Shown: piece by piece, positions 8,454-16,714 of the stretch | How positions within the stretch are numbered: position 1 is the stretch's first letter | How the letters are laid out: each line of letters starts with the position of its first letter | Source of the DNA: a virus | Virus record (IMG/VR): IMGVR_UViG_3300036715_003261 | Coordinates: 40,692-104,691 of that record | Length of the DNA: 64,000 bases | Reading direction: 5' to 3' (one strand) | Program-made: the position numbers and the translations under genes | The notes under the pieces: generated by a model | Databases searched by the model: none | Told to the model about the DNA's origin: nothing | The model's input: only the letters and a program-made list of their open reading frames with translations

Positions 8454-9730
8454 GAGTTGCCTCCAGGCAGTTGCAGTTTTTCGAGGTCGCGCGCGAGATC
8501 CTGGACGGGAGGCGTCACCCAGCGATGGTTGTCGGAGTGGACCTGTCCGTCGTACTTCAGGTTCTTGAGGTCACCGCCGGTGTTGCCTGCTGGATAGGGG
8601 TGCAGATCGCGGAGCGCAGTAAGGGGCCACTCCTCGCGCGGTTGTCGGTTGGGAACCACGCCGCGAGCGTAGCCTTGATGTGTCGACGCTTCAGGCGCCT
8701 TGTTCATGTGCGTGTGCAATGCGCCGCCGAGCCCGCCCGCGGCTGCACCGCCGAGAGCGCCGCGCATCGCGCCGCCGGCTCGGTCGTCCTTGTCAGCAAG
8801 CGCACCGCTGATTGCGCCGACACCGCCGCCCATCAACGCTCCTCGGCCGAGCGAGGGAAGCAGTTCGGCGAGCGCGGGCGGCAGCACCATGGCGCGCTTG
8901 TCGTTGCCGCCGGTCACCGCGCGTTCCGAATCCGCGAGCAGCTTGATCGACATGTAGTCCGGACCCGAGCCCGACATCACAGCCTGACGCAGGAACGACC
9001 GTACTGCATTCTTGTCGGTCGAGAGCACCGGCGCGAAGCGAGACATCGTGTGGTAGGCCTCCATGAGCGTCTTGTCGTCCGCGTTGGCGAGGACCGAGTC
9101 GGTCTTCTTCAGCTCACCCAAGATGGCTTGACGTGCGGCCTCGTCTCCGGCATGGCTTGCGGTCTCCATCGCCTTGTTGGCCATGTCGCGCAGGAGGTTG
9201 GCGCCGGTGGTGCCCATCTCCTTGCCGAACGTCTGGATGGCCGCGCCCGCTCCCATGGAGAACGGATCCTTCTTCTCACCGAATTCGCGTCCGGTGATCT
9301 TGCGTTTGATGAGGTCGCCGATGCCGCCCGAGATGCCTTGTGCGACGCCCGTTACGGGCGATGCCCCGAGCTGTCCGAAGCTGCCCTTGAGGCCGCTCGC
9401 ACCGCCAGCTCCGAACTCGGCGCCCTGGCCTGACATCTCGCGACCTGCGTGCGCGATGTTGCCTCCGATGGCTTGTCCTGTCGCACTCGCGCCCTGACCG
9501 AGCATGTGTCCGAGGATCGCTGACCACGGGTTCGCCGCGGCCGTCTTCATCGGGTTGTACTCGGCGCGGTTGAGCTGTTGCTCCGTCGAGTGTGCACGAT
9601 CGATCGCCTTGTGCACGATGCCCGGGATCATCGCACCCACTGCAAGAGGCAGCATGACGCCTGCGCGCTTCTCGACGAAGCGACCAACGCCGTGACGCAC
9701 GGCCAGTTCGAGCACGTCCGCTAGCTGCAC
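8450..9730 (-). CDS. Virion-operon protein with two membrane-like segments
   Basis: The 426-residue product most likely starts at a GTG (VQLADVLELAVRHGVG) that overlaps the preceding stop. A longer upstream open frame exists but is the shadow of the gene before. An N-terminal hydrophobic stretch (GVMLPLAVGAMIPGIV, about residues 24-40) and a long Gly/Ala zipper (ALMGGGVGAISGAL, then GALGGAAAGGLGGALH) near residues 310-360 are the main features. The middle is Gly- and Ala-rich and helical. It is reminiscent of phage internal proteins that build a channel through the envelope, but no family is recognised. Confidence 0.65.
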   Translation of the reverse strand: MQLADVLELAVRHGVGRFVEKRAGVMLPLAVGAMIPGIVHKAIDRAHSTEQQLNRAEYNPMKTAAANPWSAILGHMLGQGASATGQAIGGNIAHAGREMSGQGAEFGAGGASGLKGSFGQLGASPVTGVAQGISGGIGDLIKRKITGREFGEKKDPFSMGAGAAIQTFGKEMGTTGANLLRDMANKAMETASHAGDEAARQAILGELKKTDSVLANADDKTLMEAYHTMSRFAPVLSTDKNAVRSFLRQAVMSGSGPDYMSIKLLADSERAVTGGNDKRAMVLPPALAELLPSLGRGALMGGGVGAISGALADKDDRAGGAMRGALGGAAAGGLGGALHTHMNKAPEASTHQGYARGVVPNRQPREEWPLTALRDLHPYPAGNTGGDLKNLKYDGQVHSDNHRWVTPPVQDLARDLEKLQLPGGNS

Positions 9731-10650
9731 TGGGACCTCGCGTGTGCGGCACCGAGACGGAGCCGGTTGGCCTCGACGGCGATCTTGACCAGCGTGGCGA
9801 ACGTTCGGTTGGCGTCGGTCTCGTCGACGAGATGACGATCTGCGAGTGCCGCGACCTTCGCGTGCGCGTCGTCGAAGGAGATCGGCGCGAGGCCCTGGCT
9901 CTCCTTGACCATGTTCAACACCACGAGACCGATCTCGTGGTTGTGCAGCGCGAGCGCGTCCTTCTCGAACGCAGCCGCGGTGGGCGCCCCCGATGCGCGC
10001 TTGAGCAACGTTCCGAGGTTGGTGAACGCGTCTTCGAACGCCCACTCGGCCTGCTTGTACTGGTCCTCGAGGACCGCTGCCAGCTTCATGATGCGGCGAT
10101 CGCGGAACGCCGCCTCTTTGGCTTCGTCCTTCTTGGGCGGGAACGGCGGCGCCTTCTTCTTCGGCTTGTCCTCGTCGTCCTTGGCCTTCTGCTTCGGTCC
10201 TTTGGGGAACGGACCGTCGTTGTCGTCAGCGCCGTCGTCGTCGTCAGCAGGCACCGCAGGTTCGTCGCCCGCGAGATCGTGGCGCTGCATCTCGTTGGGC
10301 AGCGGCCCTTCGTCGCCGTCGGGCTCCGCGTGGGGCATGCCCCCAGCGTCGCCACCAGGAGCCATGTGCGGAACGTCGACCTGCCCGATGAGCTGTTGAA
10401 CGATCTGACGAGCGTCGATCGGATCGAACTCGTTCGTCATGTCCGGCTGTCCTTGGGCCTTCTGCTGGTCCATGAGACGCAGGAACGCCTGCGTGTTCGC
10501 GGCCTGGACCATGCGCGCGATCTGGTCAGGGTTCAGCGAACCTTGTGCGGCCTCAGCGGTCGCAGCATCGGCAAGCTTGTCACCGTTCATGAACCGATCG
10601 ACGACCCGCTCGGCCATCTGATCGAAGTCTTGTTCGCGAAATGCACGCAT
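9721..10650 (-). CDS. Virion-operon protein with acidic/basic low-complexity linker
   Basis: The 309-residue product starts at MRAFREQDFDQMAERVVDRF; the ATG overlaps the preceding stop (ATGA), which rules out the start 45 bases upstream. N-terminal and C-terminal helical domains flank a low-complexity centre (about residues 125-180) of Asp, Lys and Pro that includes DKPKKKAPP. The same nine residues occur in the linker of the 1051-residue protein two genes away, suggesting related linkers or recent duplication. Function unknown; probably a structural or scaffold protein. Confidence 0.7.
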   Translation of the reverse strand: MRAFREQDFDQMAERVVDRFMNGDKLADAATAEAAQGSLNPDQIARMVQAANTQAFLRLMDQQKAQGQPDMTNEFDPIDARQIVQQLIGQVDVPHMAPGGDAGGMPHAEPDGDEGPLPNEMQRHDLAGDEPAVPADDDDGADDNDGPFPKGPKQKAKDDEDKPKKKAPPFPPKKDEAKEAAFRDRRIMKLAAVLEDQYKQAEWAFEDAFTNLGTLLKRASGAPTAAAFEKDALALHNHEIGLVVLNMVKESQGLAPISFDDAHAKVAALADRHLVDETDANRTFATLVKIAVEANRLRLGAAHARSQCS

Positions 10651-11321
10651 CAGTGAAGGATCTCCCCGTGAGGCACGATGTCCTCGACATGCCACGTCAC
10701 CTCGCGGTGCTTGAGCTTGAGCAGCGTCTCCGCCATGTTCGGCTCGCCGCGGTTTGCCGCCGCTTGCGCAGCCGTCATCGCCGTCTTCATCAGCTGGTGA
10801 GCCGCGAGCGCATCCGGGCCTGCGATGCTCGAAGCACGCAGCGTGCTGATGCTGCGGAAGTATGACTCGCGCATGGCTTGTTCGTTGACGTGGTCTGGTG
10901 AAAGCACAGTCTTGCGACCGCTGAGGTGTGCGATCGCCTCGATGCCGTCGAAGTGCAGCGCGCGCTCGAGCATGACTTTGCCCGTTCGCGAGCCCTTGTA
11001 CATGTTGACCCAGCGCATCATCTCAAGTCGATCGCGGAACGCGGCAACGTTGCAGCAGAGATGGCGATAGGGCGAGAGAAGTTCAGGAGGCACGCCGCCC
11101 CGTGTGCTGATGTCCTCGTCAGACGCACCGGCGATGATCCACGCTTGAAGCAGCTCGCGTTCGAACGCGTCTTCGTACACGTCGACCACGCGTTCGATCA
11201 CGTCGTCCGCAACGCCTTGGGTCTTGAAGTTCCAAAGGGCAGCTTCGTACGCGTGTGCAGGCGCGTGCGGCGACCGCATCACCGCTTGGTAGCGGTCGTC
11301 GGGGCTGCGTTCACGACGCAT
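10650..11321 (-). CDS. Helical protein of the virion operon
   Basis: The 223-residue soluble product has several aromatic-containing helices (AYEAALWNFKTQGVADDVIE). It overlaps both neighbours, by 11 and 1 bases. The repeated helix-turn segments and 'SYFRSISTLRASSIAGPDAL' give no family I recognise. The tight overlaps indicate translation coupled with the 1051-residue and 309-residue structural proteins, so an assembly partner of those is the simplest guess. Confidence 0.7.
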   Translation of the reverse strand: MRRERSPDDRYQAVMRSPHAPAHAYEAALWNFKTQGVADDVIERVVDVYEDAFERELLQAWIIAGASDEDISTRGGVPPELLSPYRHLCCNVAAFRDRLEMMRWVNMYKGSRTGKVMLERALHFDGIEAIAHLSGRKTVLSPDHVNEQAMRESYFRSISTLRASSIAGPDALAAHQLMKTAMTAAQAAANRGEPNMAETLLKLKHREVTWHVEDIVPHGEILH

Positions 11322-14300
11322 GGTCGTCCGGCTCCTTGACGGCCTGCACCCCGCGGCTCAAGCGCAGGACCAGGTCACCAAGCCCCTTGAACGTCGACTG
11401 GAGGTTGTCCTCGAGTCCCGAGAAGGTCTGCTCACCGATCTGCGGCTTGAGGGCGGACTCCTGCATCCACAGCGTCAACATGACGCGCGCGAGGTTGTCG
11501 ACCGCCTTCTCGAGGTTCGGCAGGTACTGGCCCACCACGCTATGAAGTGCCGGCGACTGCGCGAGCGTTGCCACAGCAGCTGCGTCGAACATGTCTGCCG
11601 AATGCAACTGCGCGGCTTGATCGAGGAAGTGCGGATTGACCTCCTGCGGAAGCGTCTGCGCGTTCGGGCCGTCTGGCGGCATCGTCGCGTTGGGCGGCTG
11701 TTGCTGCTGACCCATCGACGGATCCATGCCGGGCTGTCCGCCCATGCCACTCATCATCGATGGGTCTTGTCCCATGCCGGGCTGTCCGCCCATGCCCATC
11801 GACGGATCCATGCCGAGCTGTCCGCCCATGCTCATCGACGGATCCATGCCGGGCTGTCCGCCCATGCTCATCGACGGGTCCTGTTGCGCCTGGCCACCCA
11901 TCATCGACGGGTCACCTGCAGCCGGCGGGAACGCGCCGCCCGGCGGCATGCCCGGCGGAACAGCGGCACCCATCGACGGGTCTTGGGGCGGTGCACCCAT
12001 GCCTGCCGTCATGCCAGGCGGCATGCCGGGTTGCCCCGTCGCGAGATTCATCGAAGACGGAGGAGCGCCCATCGCCTGCGTCTGCACGCTCGGCGCAGGA
12101 GGCGCGCCACCCGCGATCTCGGACGAGCGCTGGAGCAGCATCTGGATGGTCTGCTGCTTCTCGACCAGCTTCTGCATCTCCTGCTGGATGTGCTGGTCCA
12201 TCTCCATCGCCGCGAGGTCGAGTGGAGCGGGCGGAGGCGGGGCCGGAGGAGCCTGGCCCATGGCGGCCATCGCCGCGTCCTGGCCGAGGTTCGGGTCGCC
12301 GCCCATGCTCGGGTCCATGCCGGGATCGCCGCCCGGAGGTCCGTCGCTCGGGGGCGCCTTCTTCTTCGGCTTGTCGGAGTCGGACTTCTTCTTGTCGTCG
12401 TCCGCCGCGCCTTTGAAGTACGACTTCAACGCTGCCGACTTTTCGTGACCGATCGAGAAGTGATGTCCGGTGGATGTCACGATTGGAACGCAACCACGAT
12501 CATGGTCGTAGGGCAGGATCGCGATGCTCTCACCCTTCTGAATGACGTGACCGTCCGGCAGGCGCATGTCGGCGTGCGCGTCATGCATCACGGTTGCATG
12601 TTCGGCGTGCGGCGCGTACTGACGCCACCAACCGGGTGTTTGATCCGCAAGCTTGTCGAGGCGCATCTGCACCCGCGCGAGCTGTTGGCTCGTCGCAATC
12701 CACGCAGTCGCCTTGTGGTCTGCTGCCGTCTTGACGAGCAACGCCTCGGCATCGACGACCGAGATGTTGCACGCGAATGCGAGCTTCTTGAGCGCGGGCA
12801 CGAAGCTCAGCGGTGCCATCCCGTTGATGGAGAACTGCTTGGCGCCTGCGTCCTTGATCGAGACCTTCTTCGCGCCGACCGCGGAGAGCATGTTCGAGAC
12901 ACATGCCTGTAGGTCGAGCGCTGACTGGAACCAGCCGCGCTCGTTGAGGCGCACCTTAAGCGGCACCCAGATGAAGTCCGTCGGAAGGTAGACGACATCG
13001 GCGCCCTTGGGCATCCAGATCGTGTTGTACGGATACGCTGCGTCGGTCGAGAGCGTCTTCTCGGGACCGAAGTCTCCAGGCGTCGCCTTGATGCGACGGA
13101 CGCCATCCGACCCCGTCGAGATCGACTTGATCGTGACGGGACCCGTCGCTTGGAACGTGGTGCCGCGCTGGCGGACGAAGAAGCCCTTGCCCGCCTTGGG
13201 CTCACCACTGACGTCCGTGAACATGCGGGCATGCAACGAACCGCCGACACCGTCCGCGATCGAATCACGGCCCACGAGCCTGTTCGGCTCGATGTAGTCA
13301 CCGTTGTCGAACACCGCGAGGAACGGCTTGGCGTCATACCCACGGCGCGTGGCGTAGCTGCCCTCGTCTGGCCGCCCGTGCGGGTAGACCTTGTTCGAGC
13401 TGCCGTGCGTCTCGGGATCGGTGTACGAGTTGTCGACGAGTGGGTTGTGTGCGGGAACGGCCGGACGTCGGCCGTAACGCGTGCCCTCATCGAACAGATC
13501 GATCGGGAAGGGCATCACGAACGCGGTGCGCTCCTTCCCGTCCGATGCGTAGAGCGTGTAGATGCCGGGCTGCTTGGGCTCGACCCAGTGCTCGTAGGGC
13601 TGCTCTTGCACCGCCATGTTGCGGTTCAGGCGCTCGTCCTTGGCGGCGAAGCCCTTCTTGCGCACACCCGTGTACGCCTCCCCGGCCTTGTCACCGAAGA
13701 TGCGCTTGAAGTCGGTCGGTGTGTTGTCGGCGTCGGCGATCCACAGCGCACCGCCATGTTGCTGCCTGGCCGCGACCTTCTCGAGGCGGGGCTGAAGTGC
13801 GGCCGCGAGCGTCTTCATGCCGTACGTCGACGCCGCCTGCTTGAACAGCGTCGGGTTCCGTTCGAGAAGTCGGACGTAGGCAGCCTTCATCGTGTTCGGC
13901 GCGGCCGAGAGCAACGACGGGAGCATGAGGTCTGCTTCGCTCGCGACCTTCTCGAGCGTCTCCACCGTCATCACCCGTGCGACGTCGATGAGCGCCTTGG
14001 GCACCCACGAGGCATACGAGAATCGGCCGGTGATCGGCGGCACGACGACGTTGCGGATGTCGACGTCTGTGTAGAGCGTCTCGGGCGTCTTGACACCCGC
14101 GCCCAAGGACGCGAGTCCGGTCTTGTCGATCTCGTCGAGCCAACCCTTGGAGAGCGGCAGGAAGACGTTCAGGGCCTTGTGATAGAAGACCTCGAGCGGC
14201 TTGATGGCGTTGTCGACCATCACCACCGGAACGTAGATCGGTTGGTTGTGGCGCAAGACCACGAACGACCCCACACCTGACCCTTTGTCGATGTCGACAT

Positions 14301-14466
14301 CGAGCACCTTGAAGGTGACGACGTCTTGCATCAGGTCAGGCATACGCGTCGACAGCAGGTTGTACGCCATCTCCGACATGCCCTGTTCGAACAGGGCTGT
14401 CTCTTGGTCGGGACCCGCGTTCATGCCGGCCTGGAGCTGTTGAGTGCGGGGCGACATTGCCGGCAT
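11311..14466 (-). CDS. Large virion protein with Met/Gly/Pro repeat region
   Basis: The 1051-residue product is one of the longest in the operon. Residues 1-700 look like an ordinary folded protein, with an N-terminal helical part and a long beta-rich middle. A Lys/Asp linker (DKPKKKAPP) follows. From about 710 to 950 the chain is low complexity, with repeats of 'GGQPGMDPSM' and a coiled-coil patch (EMQKLVEKQQTIQMLLQRSS). A final helical domain of about 100 residues closes it. There are no catalytic motifs I recognise. The context, between internal-type proteins, points to a structural protein of the head interior or a vertex. Confidence 0.75.
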   Translation of the reverse strand: MPAMSPRTQQLQAGMNAGPDQETALFEQGMSEMAYNLLSTRMPDLMQDVVTFKVLDVDIDKGSGVGSFVVLRHNQPIYVPVVMVDNAIKPLEVFYHKALNVFLPLSKGWLDEIDKTGLASLGAGVKTPETLYTDVDIRNVVVPPITGRFSYASWVPKALIDVARVMTVETLEKVASEADLMLPSLLSAAPNTMKAAYVRLLERNPTLFKQAASTYGMKTLAAALQPRLEKVAARQQHGGALWIADADNTPTDFKRIFGDKAGEAYTGVRKKGFAAKDERLNRNMAVQEQPYEHWVEPKQPGIYTLYASDGKERTAFVMPFPIDLFDEGTRYGRRPAVPAHNPLVDNSYTDPETHGSSNKVYPHGRPDEGSYATRRGYDAKPFLAVFDNGDYIEPNRLVGRDSIADGVGGSLHARMFTDVSGEPKAGKGFFVRQRGTTFQATGPVTIKSISTGSDGVRRIKATPGDFGPEKTLSTDAAYPYNTIWMPKGADVVYLPTDFIWVPLKVRLNERGWFQSALDLQACVSNMLSAVGAKKVSIKDAGAKQFSINGMAPLSFVPALKKLAFACNISVVDAEALLVKTAADHKATAWIATSQQLARVQMRLDKLADQTPGWWRQYAPHAEHATVMHDAHADMRLPDGHVIQKGESIAILPYDHDRGCVPIVTSTGHHFSIGHEKSAALKSYFKGAADDDKKKSDSDKPKKKAPPSDGPPGGDPGMDPSMGGDPNLGQDAAMAAMGQAPPAPPPPAPLDLAAMEMDQHIQQEMQKLVEKQQTIQMLLQRSSEIAGGAPPAPSVQTQAMGAPPSSMNLATGQPGMPPGMTAGMGAPPQDPSMGAAVPPGMPPGGAFPPAAGDPSMMGGQAQQDPSMSMGGQPGMDPSMSMGGQLGMDPSMGMGGQPGMGQDPSMMSGMGGQPGMDPSMGQQQQPPNATMPPDGPNAQTLPQEVNPHFLDQAAQLHSADMFDAAAVATLAQSPALHSVVGQYLPNLEKAVDNLARVMLTLWMQESALKPQIGEQTFSGLEDNLQSTFKGLGDLVLRLSRGVQAVKEPDDHAS
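11712..11935 (-). repeat. Imperfect tandem repeats inside the 1051-residue gene
   Basis: A unit of about 36 bases reading, on the plus strand, CATCGACGGATCCATGCC then GGGCTGTCCGCCCATG recurs about five times with shorter variants in between. It encodes Met/Gly/Pro repeats (SMGGQPGMDP). Frame is kept in all copies, so this is a protein repeat rather than a CRISPR or origin. Confidence 0.75.
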
Positions 14467-14478
14467 ATGGGACCTCGT

Positions 14479-14646
14479 CTACGAACTGGGGAAGCTGACG
14501 ACTTTGGAGAGATTCGCGTCAGGAAGACCGCCCAGCTGCTTCGTCTTCTGCGCCTTGAGCGAGCCGAGGGTCGGGTTCAGGATCTCAGCAAGCTTCTCTT
14601 CGACGACGAGACGCCCCATTTCGCGGATGTGGCGCGGAAGGCTCAC
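14479..14646 (-). CDS. Small protein between two large structural genes
   Basis: The 55-residue product (VSLPRHIREMGRLVVEEKLA) starts at a GTG overlapping the stop of the 439-residue gene (GTGA) and ends 12 bases before the next ATG. It fills a 176-base gap. The sequence is a helix-rich, lysine-containing peptide with 'AEILNPTLGSLKAQ' in the middle. An internal Met at position 10 is an alternative start. The function is not recognised. Confidence 0.6.
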   Translation of the reverse strand: MSLPRHIREMGRLVVEEKLAEILNPTLGSLKAQKTKQLGGLPDANLSKVVSFPSS

Positions 14647-15962
14647 GCGCGCTGTGCCGCGTCGATGCGACGGAAGAAGTCGCGAAGCGAGGCCTCCTTG
14701 TGCTCTTCCTTCTTCGACTCGCCTTCCTCGTGCTTCTTGCCCTCGATCTTCTCGCGGATGAAGTCGGGCATGCCGCCCTTGTCCTTCTCCTTGTCGTCGT
14801 CCTTCTTCTCGTCCTTCTCGTCCTTCTTCATGAAGGGCGGGAGGTCGTCGGCCTGCTTGGTGCCCTGGTTGCCAGAGCGGCCATCGTAGGCGCCGGGCCG
14901 CGAGTGCGTCGCGTCCGGGTTGTGCTCACGGTAGCGATCACCGCGCGAGCCCGGCGGCAGGCTGGAAGAACCCGTCGACGCATCCGCCGCCTCCTTCTGC
15001 AGGCCGCGGAGGTAGTACGCCTTCTCCTCGGTCGTCATGCCCATGCAGGCGCGGACCGCGGCGATCTTGGCGTTCTCGTGGAGACCGCCCGGGAGGTACT
15101 CGTGCACCTCGGCAGCGACCTTCTTGAAGAGCGCGATGTACGGGTCCTCGGCAGCCGCCTTGGCGGACTGCTGGGTCACCGAGTTCGAACCGCTCGGCGA
15201 CTCGCCGGGCTTGTTCGGCTGCGCGGTCTCCTTGCCGACGACCGCGGGGCCGCCGACGAGGTTCATCATCGCGCCGAGTGCACCCTGCGTGGGCAGGACG
15301 GCGTAGCCTGCGGGACGTTGTGCCGCGTCCATCTTGGCCTCGGCCGACGACATGGCGGTGTTGCCCTTGTCGCCACCCATGATCGTCGAGCCCTCGGCCG
15401 ACTTGCGGAAGAGGTCAGCGAGCGACGCGGTGCGCGAGTGCTCCTGCACCGAGTTGTCCTTGGAGTCGGTCTCCTTGGGCTTGTTCGGCTGCTCCTCTTC
15501 CTTGCCGACCGTGCCCGGCCGGGTGTCGATCTCGGTCTTGCCGCGGCTGTCCTCGGCATAGCCGGGAGGACGCTGCGAGGCGTCCATCTTGGTCTCGCCC
15601 GCGGGCGCCTCGGCTTGGGTGTTCCCCTTGTCGCCACCCTCGATGGTCGAGCCCTCGGCGGCCTTCGTCATCAGCTGGGTCGCGTTGCGATCCGCGAGCT
15701 GCGCGACGTCTTCCCACGTCGCGAGCTTGTTGAAGCTCGCCGCCTTGAAGCCGGGCTGCTGCTTGATCCAGTCGGAGGCTGCGACCAGGTCCGTCCCGAT
15801 CTTGTGGGTCGCCTCGCGCGACACACCCTTCAGAGGGTCGATGTCGACACGGTCAGCGATGTAGTCCGCGACCTTCGCCGCGGTGGTCTCGTCGGGGAAC
15901 GCGGCTGCGCCGCTGTTGACCAACGCGGTCTGGATGCCACGGACGTACGCATGCTTGAACAT
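14643..15962 (-). CDS. Virion protein with internal duplication and tag-like N-terminus
   Basis: The 439-residue product begins MFKHAYVRGIQTALVNSG, a good copy of the motif shared by several neighbours. The middle has two imperfect copies of a unit of roughly 105 residues: each has 'STI-GGDKGNT', 'KMDA-QRP-GYA', 'GKE--QPNKP-E' and 'NSV---S'. The last 100 residues are highly charged (Lys, Asp, Glu) and end in 'LRDFFRRIDAAQRA'. It has its own promoter-like element upstream. A scaffold or internal head protein that is cleaved during maturation would fit; this is inference. Confidence 0.75.
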   Translation of the reverse strand: MFKHAYVRGIQTALVNSGAAAFPDETTAAKVADYIADRVDIDPLKGVSREATHKIGTDLVAASDWIKQQPGFKAASFNKLATWEDVAQLADRNATQLMTKAAEGSTIEGGDKGNTQAEAPAGETKMDASQRPPGYAEDSRGKTEIDTRPGTVGKEEEQPNKPKETDSKDNSVQEHSRTASLADLFRKSAEGSTIMGGDKGNTAMSSAEAKMDAAQRPAGYAVLPTQGALGAMMNLVGGPAVVGKETAQPNKPGESPSGSNSVTQQSAKAAAEDPYIALFKKVAAEVHEYLPGGLHENAKIAAVRACMGMTTEEKAYYLRGLQKEAADASTGSSSLPPGSRGDRYREHNPDATHSRPGAYDGRSGNQGTKQADDLPPFMKKDEKDEKKDDDKEKDKGGMPDFIREKIEGKKHEEGESKKEEHKEASLRDFFRRIDAAQRA

Positions 15963-15997
15963 TTTTGCCTCGGGGAAGCTGTGCAGAGATTGACGAA

Positions 15998-16026
15998 ATG
16001 ATAGGACGAGACTCTCAAATATCCAA
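15998..16026 (-). promoter_or_regulatory. Putative promoter for the 439-residue gene
   Basis: On the minus strand TTGGAT (16021-16026) and TATCAT (15998-16003) are 17 bases apart, in the 72-bp gap before the ATG at 15962. The -10 context CCTATCATTTCG matches the other late elements. Confidence 0.55.
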
Positions 16027-16034
16027 CAGTTGCG

Positions 16035-16271
16035 CTAACCGAGCGCGCGAGCCTTTTGAGCCCCCGCTGCCATGGGCGGCGCCGCGGATGTTGGAGCGGC
16101 CATCGCGGGAGGCAGTGGTGCTGCCATTCCCGCTGCGCCAGGACTGCCCGACGTGCCACCGCCGACGCCACCACCGACATTCATACCACCAGCACCCATG
16201 CCCATGCCTTGAGCGAGCTTGAAGCGGGTGAGTGCATCGGTACGGCCTTTATTATAGGCGTCGTTGATCAT
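16035..16271 (-). CDS. Short tag-like protein with Gly/Ala-rich tail
   Basis: The 78-residue product begins MINDAYNKGRTDALTRFKLA, one of the clearest copies of the shared A-x-x-x-G-x-x-DAL-x-RF helix. The rest is a Gly, Ala, Met and Pro-rich low-complexity tail. The start overlaps the end of the preceding 148-residue gene. Essentially the protein is the motif plus a flexible tail, which suggests that the motif itself is functional, for example for packaging into the prohead. Confidence 0.7.
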   Translation of the reverse strand: MINDAYNKGRTDALTRFKLAQGMGMGAGGMNVGGGVGGGTSGSPGAAGMAAPLPPAMAAPTSAAPPMAAGAQKARALG

Positions 16272-16714
16272 TGATAGAGGTCCTTCGGTTTACTGCCGAG
16301 TAGATGTCCGAGGCCACGTCCAGCTCGTGCGCCCGCTTGTGCGAGAAGAGGTCCGCCAAGCATGCCAAGCGCCGGGAAACCATATGCGCTCCCAGCGATT
16401 CCACCAAGCGCACCGAGCGCGTTTGATAGGTGGCCCTCTTGCGGGTTTGACCGCATGGCAGAGAGTGCCATGAGCGGTGCTGCGATCGTGCCAGCACGTC
16501 CAATCCAGTTCAACGGCTGGCCCTTGACGCTGGGCCACCATACGTTCTTGGTGGAAAGCATTCCACCCGGAGAGAACGTACGCGGTCCTTCCACGAAAGC
16601 ACGCCCAGGCTGTCCGATGAAGGTCTGCTTGATGCCTTCCATGATGCCCGCGTCTTTGACTTGGAAGCGCGCAAGGGCATCTTCGATACCCTTTGCATGT
16701 GCTCGAGCGATCAT
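16268..16714 (-). CDS. Tag-like virion-operon protein with glycine zipper
   Basis: The 148-residue product begins MIARAHAKGIEDALARFQVK, again the shared motif. The second half has a hydrophobic Gly/Ala zipper (ALGALGGIAGSAYGFPAL, MLGGPLLAQAGARAG) and a Lys-containing end. Its ATG overlaps the stop of the RNA polymerase beta-prime C-terminal gene (TGATG), so the two are probably produced together. Candidate internal virion protein; no known family recognised. Confidence 0.7.
   Translation of the reverse strand: MIARAHAKGIEDALARFQVKDAGIMEGIKQTFIGQPGRAFVEGPRTFSPGGMLSTKNVWWPSVKGQPLNWIGRAGTIAAPLMALSAMRSNPQEGHLSNALGALGGIAGSAYGFPALGMLGGPLLAQAGARAGRGLGHLLGSKPKDLYQ

Noticed and set aside
11712-11935. 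Short repeats that could look like a CRISPR array
   Set aside because: In frame, imperfect, without spacers, and coding for Met/Gly/Pro repeats.
16251-16256. TATAAT inside the start of the 78-residue gene as an independent promoter
   Set aside because: It falls in codons for the shared tag (AYNK), so it may be chance; it is listed in the motif finding only as a member of the set.
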